A stretch of DNA of 21,275 nt. Origin: an uncultured Verrucomicrobiota bacterium. GTDB taxonomy: Bacteria > Verrucomicrobiota > Verrucomicrobiia > Limisphaerales > UBA9464. The stretch is taken from the NCBI GenBank assembly GCA_903925515.1, contig CAIYFP010000608.1, positions 1-21,275 on the forward strand, written 5' to 3'. The position numbers and the translations under genes were made by a program. This document shows, piece after piece, positions 1-6,970 of this stretch (position 1 is the stretch's first letter; every line of letters starts with the position of its first letter). A model generated the notes under the pieces. It was not told the DNA's origin. It was given only the letters and a program-made list of their open reading frames with translations, and did no database searches.

Positions 1-3
1 CGG

Positions 4-79
4 TGGTGGAGCCGAGGGGATTCGAACCCCTGACCCCCACAATGCCATTGTGGTGCTCTACCAACTGAGCTACGACCCC
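4..79 (-). tRNA. tRNA-Ala (anticodon GGC)
   Basis: The minus strand folds into a complete 76-nt cloverleaf with an encoded CCA end. The acceptor stem GGGGTCG pairs with CGGCTCC and contains the G3-U70 wobble pair that marks alanine tRNAs. The anticodon stem CCACA/TGTGG encloses the loop ATGGCAT, giving anticodon GGC, which reads GCC. The T arm contains GGTTCGAATC and the D arm contains AGCTCAGTTGGTAGAGC. The discriminator base is A. No integrase or attachment-site duplication is visible beside it. Confidence 0.97.
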
Positions 80-115
80 AACGGCCGGTAAAGGCCTGCG
101 AGTCTGGAGAGGAAG

Positions 116-144
116 ATTTTCTAGTCAATCCCTGCGTTGAGCAA
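116..144 (-). promoter_or_regulatory. Candidate promoter of the tRNA-Ala gene
   Basis: On the minus strand TTGCTC (144-139) and GAAAAT (121-116) are separated by 17 bases. The predicted transcription start is about 30 nt before the tRNA 5' end. The -10 box matches TATAAT at four of six positions and the -35 box matches TTGACA at three. A TTGACT inside the spacer is an alternative -35 box but has a poor -10 partner. Confidence 0.3.
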
Positions 145-238
145 AATGAGACGACGAAACGACGCGAGGTCTTGACATGATGAAGTCCCGGACGGCCATG
201 GACCCTCCGGATGACGTCCAGCCGGGACGATGCGCCCT

Positions 239-608
239 GATCACCGGGCACGTGGTTCTTGAGTGCCCGGCTATCGCCTCACGCTGCGGCGACGGAGGGC
301 TGAAAAGACGGGTGCCCATGGCGTCTGCCCATGAAGCCGCCGGTTGGCCGCCGGGGCAGGTTTCACTGGCCCCGTCCACCAGGGCCTGCCTTGGCCCTGA
401 TCTTGGCGAGAAAAATCCATGCCGCCTCATGCAAGGATTCCGAGAAGCGTGCAGCGGGGAATTCCTCACGCCATGCCGTCATGTCGCGAAGAATGCAGTC
501 TCATGGAAGCCCATCCCGGCGTAGATGCCCATCCGCTACGCCCCCGTGTTGGGACGAAGCCTGCCGCAACTCGCCCGCGTGCGGATCACGAGCTTCCCGC
601 CTCCTCGC
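239..608 (+). repeat. Dispersed repeat, copy A
   Basis: This segment matches copy B at about 12645-12938 in the same orientation. Shared blocks in the same order include TCGCCTCACGCTGCG, TGAAAAGAC, GATTCCGAGA, CAGCGGGGAATTCCTC, CCCGTGTTGG, ACGAAGCCTGCCGC and TGCGGATC. Copy A carries about 80 extra bases between TGAAAAGAC and GATTCCGAGA. There are no obvious terminal inverted repeats or flanking target duplications. The matches are interrupted by many substitutions, so the copies are diverged. The outer limits are approximate. Confidence 0.8.
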
Positions 609-755
609 GGGAGGATTTGGGATGCGGTGGTGGCGGATCGTCCTGCGGGGTCGCGGCCCGACGTGGTCCCATGGCGTCCTGCGTGTGGTGTCGGGCGAAC
701 ACGGTTGGTCTCGGCCCGCCCGCCGGGCCATCCTTTCCCACGACCCTGCGGCGCA

Positions 756-777
756 ACGGGGCATGGCGTTGCCCCGT
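756..777. other. Perfect 8-bp hairpin in the argF upstream region
   Basis: ACGGGGCA (756-763) pairs with TGCCCCGT (770-777) around a six-base loop, TGGCGT. There is no T-run on either side, so it is not a standard intrinsic terminator. Its core, GGCATGGCGTTGCC (760-773), recurs almost unchanged in hairpins at 1974-1990 and 13259-13275. Confidence 0.6.
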
Positions 778-942
778 GTTGCCCGGACGGTCTTTCCTGC
801 CTTCCCGCAAGGCCCCGGCGAAGCGATCGCATGTCCTTTCCGGCTTCTTGTCGCGCACGGGTGACTCGGGTCGCCGGGGCGGCGTTTTTGTCGTTCATTT
901 TTCGTGACGTGATGGCGCGATGGCTGTTATGCAGGCGGTTTG

Positions 943-973
943 CGGGCGGCCAGTCGCAAGGACCGGCCGCCCG
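943..973 (+). promoter_or_regulatory. GC-rich leader hairpin of argF
   Basis: CGGGCGGCC (943-951) pairs perfectly with GGCCGCCCG (965-973), a 9-bp stem with a 13-base loop. It ends 12 bases before the argF ATG and is followed by TGTCGTTTA. There is no Shine-Dalgarno sequence. Its position suggests an effect on translation initiation or weak attenuation, but that is inference. Confidence 0.45.
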
Positions 974-985
974 TGTCGTTTAGCC

Positions 986-1948
986 ATGAAGCATTTGTTG
1001 AGCCTTGAGGCAGTGTCCGCCGCCGACATGCGCGACATCCTCGACTCCGTACCCGCGTTCAAGGCGGGCAGGGCGACCCACGCCCGCCCGCTGGCGGGCC
1101 AGACATGGGCGTTGATCTTCTCGAAGTCGTCCACGCGCACGCGGGTGAGCTTCGAGGTGGGGTTGCGGGAGATGGGGGCGGACGTGCTGTTCCTGAACGC
1201 GAACGACATCCAGCTGGGGCGGGGCGAGCCGATCCGGGACACGGCGCGGGTCCTTGGGCGCATGCTGCACGGGGCGGTCATCCGGACGTTTGCTCAGGCC
1301 GACGTGGTCGAGTTCGCGAGGTTCTCGGGCATCCCGACGGTGAACGCGCTGACGGACGACGAGCATCCGTGCCAGATCCTGACGGACATCCACACGTTTG
1401 AAGAGGCGGCGGGGGAGCGCATCACGGGCAAGGTGGTCACGTTCGTTGGGGACGCGGCGTGCAACGTGCCGGCGAGCTGGGCGTTCGCGGCGGCGAAGCT
1501 GGGCTTTGAGCTGCGGATGGCGGCCCCGAGGGCCTATTGGCCCTCCCCCGGGTTGCTGCGTCGCGCGGGGGTGGCGTCGGACTGCGACTGGACGGCGCGG
1601 CCGGGCGCGGTGACGGAGCGGTACACGGCGGGGTCGGGGGTCATCGAGTTGATCGAGGACGTCCGTCTGGCGGCTCGTCGTGCGGACCTGTTGTACACGG
1701 ACGTGTGGGTGTCGATGGGCAAGGAGGCTGAGGCGGCGCAAAGGCTCCGGGACCTTGCCGGGTACCAGGTGAACGCTGAACTGGTCGCCATGGCGAAGCC
1801 GGGCGTCCAGGTCATGCATTGCCTTCCGGCGTACCGGGGCAAGGAGATTGACGACGCGACGATGGAGGCCCACGCGGACACGATCTTCACGGAGGCGGAG
1901 AACCGCCTGCACGTCCAGAAGGCCATTGTGGCATGGATGGTCCGGTGA
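986..1948 (+). CDS. argF: Ornithine carbamoyltransferase
   Basis: The 320-residue product transfers the carbamoyl group of carbamoyl phosphate to ornithine, giving citrulline in cytoplasmic arginine synthesis. The family signatures are all present. The carbamoyl-phosphate loop is SSTRTR (48-53), HPCQ is at 127-130, the ornithine-side motif DVWVSMG is at 239-245, and HCLPA is at 278-282. GDAACNVPASW (155-165) sits where the family has the GD..NN... segment. The SMG motif and HCLPA favour ornithine over aspartate as the acceptor. I chose the ATG at 986 (MKHLLSLEAV) because this is where homologous proteins begin. An in-frame ATG at 920 would add 22 residues unlike the family and would run through the leader hairpin. 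The gene stands alone on the plus strand and converges with the DUF1080 gene. No other arg genes are in the window. Confidence 0.96.
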   Translation: MKHLLSLEAVSAADMRDILDSVPAFKAGRATHARPLAGQTWALIFSKSSTRTRVSFEVGLREMGADVLFLNANDIQLGRGEPIRDTARVLGRMLHGAVIRTFAQADVVEFARFSGIPTVNALTDDEHPCQILTDIHTFEEAAGERITGKVVTFVGDAACNVPASWAFAAAKLGFELRMAAPRAYWPSPGLLRRAGVASDCDWTARPGAVTERYTAGSGVIELIEDVRLAARRADLLYTDVWVSMGKEAEAAQRLRDLAGYQVNAELVAMAKPGVQVMHCLPAYRGKEIDDATMEAHADTIFTEAENRLHVQKAIVAWMVR

Positions 1949-1973
1949 GGGGACGGCCGCCCGTGCGGCAGGC

Positions 1974-1990
1974 CCGGCATGGCGTGCCGG
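1974..1990. terminator. Hairpin between convergent argF and the DUF1080 gene
   Basis: CCGGCA (1974-1979) pairs with TGCCGG (1985-1990) around a five-base loop, 25 bases after the argF stop and 44 bases beyond the stop of the opposing gene. The position suits a bidirectional terminator, but no T-tract follows on either strand. It shares the core GGCATGGCG(T)TGCC with two other intergenic hairpins in the window. Confidence 0.3.
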
Positions 1991-2034
1991 ACTTGGCGGA
2001 TGGACCGGCCGCAGACCGGGTCCCGCGTGCGTGG

Positions 2035-3507
2035 CTACAACAGGCGGCGGATGCGCATGCGTCGGTGCTCGACGGCGTCGGGGTAATCGTAGTTCTGGAG
2101 CCCGACATGGCCCGATAGCGGGCGGTCGCCGGGGTCGGTCCATGTGTTGACGAGGCGCCCGTTGATGCGGAGGGCGTAGTTGGGCCCGACGCACGTGAGC
2201 TCGTAGGCGTTCCACTCGCCGGGCGGGCGCAGCGATGCGAGCGATGCCGGGCCATGGAAGGGGTAAAAGGAGCCGGTTCCTTCCGAGGGCTTCGACGGGC
2301 GCGGGTCGCCGATCTCGAACTCGTGCCCGTTGCGGACGGCCACCCATGGGTCGTCGCCGGGCGGGGGGAACCTGAAGAACACGCCGGAGTCGGAGTTGGG
2401 CCCCGTCTGCCTCCATTCGCCGCGCAGGACGAAGTTGGTGTAGGAGGCGCCGGCGAACCACCCGAGGCCCATGCCGCCGTGGCCGGTGGCGACGCCGTCC
2501 TTGAGCGTGAAGCGCCCAGGGCCGCATTGTTTCCATCGTGAGGCGGCGTCCCCGGTCAGCAGGGGCTCGAAGCCATCCTCGGACGCGGGCTCGGGGGGCG
2601 CATGGGCGAGCAACGCGTCGGGGATGGAGTCGATGGGACGGGCCTCAAGGTCGCGGTACCAAAGCTCCGCCGCCTCGCTTTGGAGCTGGATGCGGCCGTG
2701 GGAGAGGCGTCGTTCGGCGTCGCCGTCCTTGAAGCGTGGGTTGGAGAGCGCGAGGACGACCTTGCCGTTCAGGAGATGGATGCAGGTGTTGCCCCATGCG
2801 ACCACCTCGACGGTGTTCCATTGGCCATGGGGATTCTCGGGGTCGAGCGGGGAGGTGACGCCCTCGTGGGGTCGCACGGCATGGCGCGGGGCACCGGGTT
2901 CCCACAGGACGCATTGCTCGCCCGGGCTTTCGCCGCGGTAGGGGATGCCCGGCATTCGCTCGAGCACGACGTTTCGGCCCTCCACGTCGCAATAGACGCC
3001 ATCGACGCTCCACCATTGGCCCACTCCCTTCTCCATGATGTTGCACTCGACCGATCGTTGCCATGCGCCGGAGCCGGCGCCGTCGGGCCCGACGCACCAG
3101 TACAGGAGGCCGGCGTCGCGGTAGTGCCGGGCCTCGGCGCGGGGTGGCCACTTCTTGGAGCCCCACTTGTACTGGACGCGGACATGGACGTTGGAGAAGG
3201 AGGCCTTGGTCGTGAGGGCGCCGTAGATCTCGCCGCTGACGCGGATGGCGCCGCGGCCGTCCACGGTCTCGACGCGGAAGACGCCGCGCGGGTCGTGGTT
3301 GAGGCCGAGGGGCCGCGTCTCGCCCTGCGGCGGGGCGAGGTAACGATCGAGGCCTTCGAGGTTGCGTCCGTTGAAGAGGGGGATCCATGCCAGCTTGGAC
3401 GGTGCGCCGGGCGTTGGGGCGGCGCTGGCAAGGGAGGCCGTGAGGAGTAGCGCCGCGAGGGCGACGGCCCATGTCGGCGGGACGCGGCCGGGGCGTGGGA
3501 GGTCCAT
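2035..3507 (-). CDS. Secreted protein with two DUF1080 (3-keto-disaccharide hydrolase-type) domains
   Basis: This 490-residue protein starts with a clear signal peptide: basic start, hydrophobic core at residues 13-29 and a likely cut after SLASAA (25-30). Two jelly-roll domains of the DUF1080 family (Pfam 3keto-disac_hyd) follow. The first spans about 40-292, with the opening WIPLFNGRNLEG (41-52), GQWNTVEVVAWG (228-239) and a closing strand around 271-290. The second spans about 311-490, with DGFEPLLTG (311-319), GEWNAYELTCVGPNYALRING (430-450) and GHVGLQNYD (466-474). Family members bind or cleave sugars, and some hydrolyse 3-keto-glucosides. The substrate here cannot be read from sequence. 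I chose the ATG at 3507 because it places the signal peptide at the N-terminus. The frame stays open upstream but overlaps the preceding gene. It is last in the minus-strand run, 52 bases after the helicase partner gene. Confidence 0.85.
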   Translation of the reverse strand: MDLPRPGRVPPTWAVALAALLLTASLASAAPTPGAPSKLAWIPLFNGRNLEGLDRYLAPPQGETRPLGLNHDPRGVFRVETVDGRGAIRVSGEIYGALTTKASFSNVHVRVQYKWGSKKWPPRAEARHYRDAGLLYWCVGPDGAGSGAWQRSVECNIMEKGVGQWWSVDGVYCDVEGRNVVLERMPGIPYRGESPGEQCVLWEPGAPRHAVRPHEGVTSPLDPENPHGQWNTVEVVAWGNTCIHLLNGKVVLALSNPRFKDGDAERRLSHGRIQLQSEAAELWYRDLEARPIDSIPDALLAHAPPEPASEDGFEPLLTGDAASRWKQCGPGRFTLKDGVATGHGGMGLGWFAGASYTNFVLRGEWRQTGPNSDSGVFFRFPPPGDDPWVAVRNGHEFEIGDPRPSKPSEGTGSFYPFHGPASLASLRPPGEWNAYELTCVGPNYALRINGRLVNTWTDPGDRPLSGHVGLQNYDYPDAVEHRRMRIRRLL

Positions 3508-3559
3508 GGGAGGATGGGACGGGAGGCTGGACGTGACGGTCAAGCGCGGTCGGGCGGGG

Positions 3560-4582
3560 TCATGTCTCGGGCACAAGGTGCCAGCGGCGCGCATGCGGGA
3601 CGTAGATGGCGCGCCGGGACGCGCGGTCACGTCCCGATGGAATGGAAACCGTCGTCTCCCATGCGCGCTCGGCGAGGACAAGGACGGCGTCGAGGTGGGG
3701 TGTGACGCGGATGGCATGGCGATGGCGTTGGTCGTCGCGCCGGCGTTGGTGTTCGGCATGGGCGGCCGCGATGCGGGCGGCGAGGTTGTTGCGTGCTGCC
3801 TCGGGGTCCGTGCCGCGACGGGGCCGACGCGCGCGGAGTTCCTGCTCGTAGGAGGCGAAGTACTCGTCGATGCGCCGAAGCTCGCGGGCGAGGTGTCGTT
3901 GCTGGCGGGCGCGTACGGCGGCGATTTCAGGGGCCATGTCGATGGCGAGGGCGTCGGCGAGGAGGGCCTGGACTCGGGCCGGGTCGAGAGGGGACCATGG
4001 GACGTCGGGCGGCGGGGCCGGGTCGAAGGCCTGGACGGCCTCGGCCTCGGCACGGCCGATGGGGGAACCGTCGGCGAGGGAGGCCTGGACGCGATGGACG
4101 GACCATGACTGGTCGATGGCCTGGATTTCGGAGCGGACGACGGCGGCGAGGCGGAAGTGAAACGTTGGCAAGAAGGCGGAGGCACGGGAGAACGCGGGCG
4201 AGGACGGGAAGCACTGGGACCACGTGCGGCCGGCGACCTCGTCGGTGGGCGCGCGCAGGGAGGCGGGTTCGGCCGCGAGGACGGCGCGGCGGACGGCCAC
4301 GGGCCTTGGGTTGAGGAGCTCGGCGAGGCGGAAGGTGGCTGGGCAGCCTGGGAAGACGTCGATGGAGGCGTCGCGGGGGCCTTGGGCGTCCGGGGCGGGG
4401 AAGCGAAGGTCGGCCTCGTGCAGGTCGCCGGAGGCGTTCCACACGCGGGCGGCGTCGCCCTCGGCGAGGACGTGGAGCTGGTCGTACCACGTCCGCTCGA
4501 CGACCGCGCCCATGGCGACGAGGGAGTCGTCGAAGAAGGAGGCGAGGGCTCCGGGCTCGGGCGTTAGGCGTTCGAGCTTCAC
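3560..4582 (-). CDS. Coiled-coil partner protein translationally coupled to the SNF2 helicase
   Basis: The product has 340 residues and an unrecognised N-terminal part. A charged helical segment (about 218-288, with ARQQRHLARELRRIDEYFAS at 225-244) is followed by RHAIRVTPHLDAVLVL (288-303). From memory, the order of a long Arg/Glu-rich coil and then a short hydrophobic beta segment resembles the C-terminal extension of some long bacterial and archaeal SNF2/RapA-like helicases, including DrmD-type proteins. I therefore infer that this is that extension encoded as a separate gene. The start is GTG at 4582, which overlaps the helicase TGA as GTGA and implies translational coupling. There is no signal peptide or membrane segment, so it should be cytoplasmic and probably works with the helicase on nucleic acid or nucleoprotein. 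No catalytic motif is visible. Confidence 0.75.
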   Translation of the reverse strand: MKLERLTPEPGALASFFDDSLVAMGAVVERTWYDQLHVLAEGDAARVWNASGDLHEADLRFPAPDAQGPRDASIDVFPGCPATFRLAELLNPRPVAVRRAVLAAEPASLRAPTDEVAGRTWSQCFPSSPAFSRASAFLPTFHFRLAAVVRSEIQAIDQSWSVHRVQASLADGSPIGRAEAEAVQAFDPAPPPDVPWSPLDPARVQALLADALAIDMAPEIAAVRARQQRHLARELRRIDEYFASYEQELRARRPRRGTDPEAARNNLAARIAAAHAEHQRRRDDQRHRHAIRVTPHLDAVLVLAERAWETTVSIPSGRDRASRRAIYVPHARRWHLVPET

Positions 4583-6915
4583 AGGTCGGCGTAGTCCTGG
4601 GCGAAAAGGGTGGAGTCCAGCTGCTGGATCTCGCGGTAGTCGTCGCGGGCGCTGGCGAGGGTGGCGCCGAGGTCGGCGAAGGCCTTGTCGAGGCCGTCGG
4701 CTCCGTCGCGCCAGCGGCGGAGGACCTCCTCGGCGAAGTCCTCCTCACCGAATCGGTCGCCGAGGATGAGGCCGGTCTCGCCGACGACGAGCTCGAAGAG
4801 GTTGAGCTTTTCCTGGAGGACGACGAGGAGGCGTTCCTGGAGGGTGCCGGCCTGGACGAAGTTGTGGATGCGGACGGGGTGGCGTTGGCCGATGCGGTGG
4901 AGGCGTCCGATGCGTTGCTCGATCTCCATGGGGTTCCATGGGAGGTCGAAGTTCACCATGCGATGGCAGAACTGGAGGTTGCGTCCCTCGGTGCCGCTCT
5001 GGGTGAGGACGAGCGCGCCGCCGCGGCGCCTGAAGTCCTCGACGATGGGCTGGCGTTGGGCAGAGGGGGTGGAGCCGTTGATGACGAAGGCGGGGACGCG
5101 TGCGGCGGCGAGGGACTCGGCGAGGGCTTGCTGGGTCGCAAGGAACTGCGTGAAGACGACGACGCCGCCCTCGCCCGCCGCGATGGGCGGCAGGAGGTCG
5201 CACTTGCGACGCCATGCGGAGGCAAGGAGGAGGGCATCGCTCCACCGGGCGGAGCGCTGGCGGTCGGGGAAGTTGGCGAGGGCGGAGCGGAGGGCGTTGG
5301 GGCTGCTTCCGGCGGCCTGGAGGAGGAGGCGACCCCATAGGCTGGCCTGGGCCGGTGGCAGGGTGGCGAGGGCCTCGCGCAGCTCGCCTTCCCATGACTG
5401 GAGGGCGAGGGCCTCGGCGGGGTCGGGCTGGAAGAGGGCGGTCTCGGCGCGGCGGGGCGGCAGCTGGATGCCGGAGTTGGCGCGGGTGTTGCGCACCATG
5501 ACCTGCCCGAGGAGGCGGCGGAGTTCCTCGGGTTCCTTGGGCTGGCGCGGGCGCCTGGGGTCCATGAAGCGGGCGCGGAACTCCTTGGGGGAGGCCAACT
5601 GGCCGGGCTGGAGGAGGGTGACGAGGTTGTAAAGTTCCTCGAGCGAGTTCTGGACGGGGGTGGCGGACAGGAGGAGCAGGAACTTTCGCGTGAGGCCGCT
5701 TACGGTCTCCCACGAGAGGGAGGACCGGTTCCGGAGGTGGTGGGCCTCGTCCACGACGAGCATGTCCCATGGCTCGGCCTGAACGGCCGGGCGATGCCCG
5801 GGTTGGCGGACGAGCGCGAGGGAGGCGACGATGCCGGGGTGTTGCTTCCAGAAGGTCGTGGGGTCGTTGCGGAACTCGGGGCCGTGGGTGGTGACGACGG
5901 GGATGTTGAACTTGGCGGCGAGTTCCTCCGCCCATTGGTCCACGAGGGAGGGCTGGGTAATGACGAGGAACTTCCGGACCATGCCGCGGACGAGGTACTC
6001 CTTGAGGACCAGCCCGGCCTCGACGGTCTTGCCAAGGCCGACCTCGTCCGAGAGCAGGGCACGGCCGCGCAGGGCGCCGATGACCCGCAAGGCGGCCCGG
6101 ACCTGGTACTCGAGCCGCTCGATCGAGCAGTGCGGCAGGCAAAGGAGCTCGTCGGTCTGGTTTGATACCCACCAACGGGCCGCCAGCTCGTGGAGGTCCC
6201 AGCGTGCCGCCGAGCGTTCGACGCCGGGACACGGCTTCAGGTCAAGGCTGGGCGGGTCCCAGAGGACGTCCACCTCGGGCGGGGGCGTGGCTGGGGCCTC
6301 GGTGGGCCTGGCATCACCAGGGTGGGAGTGCGCGTCCGGGGTGGGTTCAGGGGGCTGCTTGCGGCGCCCGCGCGGCCGGCTGGCCGGGGCATGCTCCCGT
6401 GGGGGCGGCGCGGGTGCTGGGGTGAACTTGAGGAACCTCTCCACGAAGGCAGCAAGGGAGTAGTCTGCACCCAAGGAGGCATCCGCGTTGGGGCCCTTGG
6501 GTTCGTGCTCGCAAGCCCACCAGGACAGCATGCGTGACATCCAGGGTCGCCACGTGTTCGTGAGGGTGAACCTGCCCGAAACCTCGCGGTCGCCGGTGCC
6601 GCGGGTCGCCCAGAGGATGACCTCGGCGGGCTTGTAGAGCCTGTGGACCTGGGAGACGAGGGGTTGCTCCTGGATCCACTCGGGCTGGACCGTCCCTGGC
6701 AACGCGGGATCGTCGGGCGTCCAGTGCACCGCGAGCTGGCAACGGCCCGAGTCCGAGCGCCGCAGGGGGAACACGACGGCCGAGGCCGCGGTCCTTTGGG
6801 AGTTGCGGTCGAACAGCCGGAGTTGCAGCCGGGCTGGGGCGACGGTCAGGTGGAGGTGCAGGACGAGGTCGTCGTCGGCGGCGGCGCGTGCGCTCGTTTG
6901 GGGCCCGGACTTCAC
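4579..6915 (-). CDS. SNF2/RapA-type superfamily 2 helicase (ATP-dependent translocase)
   Basis: With the GTG start at 6915 the protein has 778 residues. An uncharacterised N-terminal region (about 10-165) and a Pro-rich linker (about 166-215) precede the helicase core. Core motifs are DEVGLGKT (290-297, Walker A), DEAH (389-392), SATP (417-420), VVFTQF (586-591), QSGTEGRNLQ (639-648) and QRIGRLHRIGQ (667-677). DEVGLGKT..EAG and the RIG-RIGQ motif VI are typical of RapA/HepA-like SNF2 enzymes, which use ATP to move along duplex DNA and displace bound protein. The C-terminus ends soon after the second RecA lobe. The extra C-terminal coil of longer relatives appears to be supplied by the overlapping downstream gene. 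The start is uncertain: GTG 6915 and TTG 6936 are in frame, neither has a Shine-Dalgarno sequence, and upstream lies the purF stop at 6971. Recycling of stalled polymerase, repair and phage defence are all possible roles. Confidence 0.88.
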   Translation of the reverse strand: MKSGPQTSARAAADDDLVLHLHLTVAPARLQLRLFDRNSQRTAASAVVFPLRRSDSGRCQLAVHWTPDDPALPGTVQPEWIQEQPLVSQVHRLYKPAEVILWATRGTGDREVSGRFTLTNTWRPWMSRMLSWWACEHEPKGPNADASLGADYSLAAFVERFLKFTPAPAPPPREHAPASRPRGRRKQPPEPTPDAHSHPGDARPTEAPATPPPEVDVLWDPPSLDLKPCPGVERSAARWDLHELAARWWVSNQTDELLCLPHCSIERLEYQVRAALRVIGALRGRALLSDEVGLGKTVEAGLVLKEYLVRGMVRKFLVITQPSLVDQWAEELAAKFNIPVVTTHGPEFRNDPTTFWKQHPGIVASLALVRQPGHRPAVQAEPWDMLVVDEAHHLRNRSSLSWETVSGLTRKFLLLLSATPVQNSLEELYNLVTLLQPGQLASPKEFRARFMDPRRPRQPKEPEELRRLLGQVMVRNTRANSGIQLPPRRAETALFQPDPAEALALQSWEGELREALATLPPAQASLWGRLLLQAAGSSPNALRSALANFPDRQRSARWSDALLLASAWRRKCDLLPPIAAGEGGVVVFTQFLATQQALAESLAAARVPAFVINGSTPSAQRQPIVEDFRRRGGALVLTQSGTEGRNLQFCHRMVNFDLPWNPMEIEQRIGRLHRIGQRHPVRIHNFVQAGTLQERLLVVLQEKLNLFELVVGETGLILGDRFGEEDFAEEVLRRWRDGADGLDKAFADLGATLASARDDYREIQQLDSTLFAQDYADL

Positions 6916-6970
6916 GATGCCGGCGGTTTGGGGCAAGGGGTCTTCGTGAGGGCGACGACCGGGTCCATGG

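Larger units (their letters stand above)
80..985. other. Gene-free interval between tRNA-Ala and argF
   Basis: Several overlapping open frames exist on both strands, but none looks like a protein family and none has a convincing start, so I call no gene. The interval holds a candidate tRNA promoter, copy A of a dispersed repeat, a strong hairpin at 756-777 and a second hairpin just before argF. A weak sigma70-like -10 (TGTTAT, 925-930) is the only promoter candidate I see for argF. Bases 609-755 and 778-924 show nothing I can name. Confidence 0.6.

Noticed and set aside
4..79. Integration site at the tRNA-Ala gene
   Set aside because: There is no integrase, no duplicated tRNA 3' end and no change in base composition beside it.
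172..201. A perfect TTGACA (172-177) on the plus strand as a promoter for a gene in the interval before argF
   Set aside because: The hexamer 17 bases downstream is GCCATG, no -10 box fits, and no credible gene follows.
177..983. Several overlapping open frames of 90-177 codons on both strands before argF
   Set aside because: They overlap one another in all frames, contain low-complexity Arg/Pro-rich translations and part of the dispersed repeat, and resemble no protein family.
980..2536. A 518-codon minus-strand frame opposite argF and the end of the DUF1080 gene
   Set aside because: Its Arg/Pro-rich translation is typical of an antisense frame in GC-rich DNA. Both opposing genes have clear family motifs.
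4579..6915. A DISARM or other known defence island around the helicase
   Set aside because: No DrmA, DrmB, DrmC, methyltransferase, nuclease or integrase is present. The neighbours are purF and a secreted DUF1080 protein.
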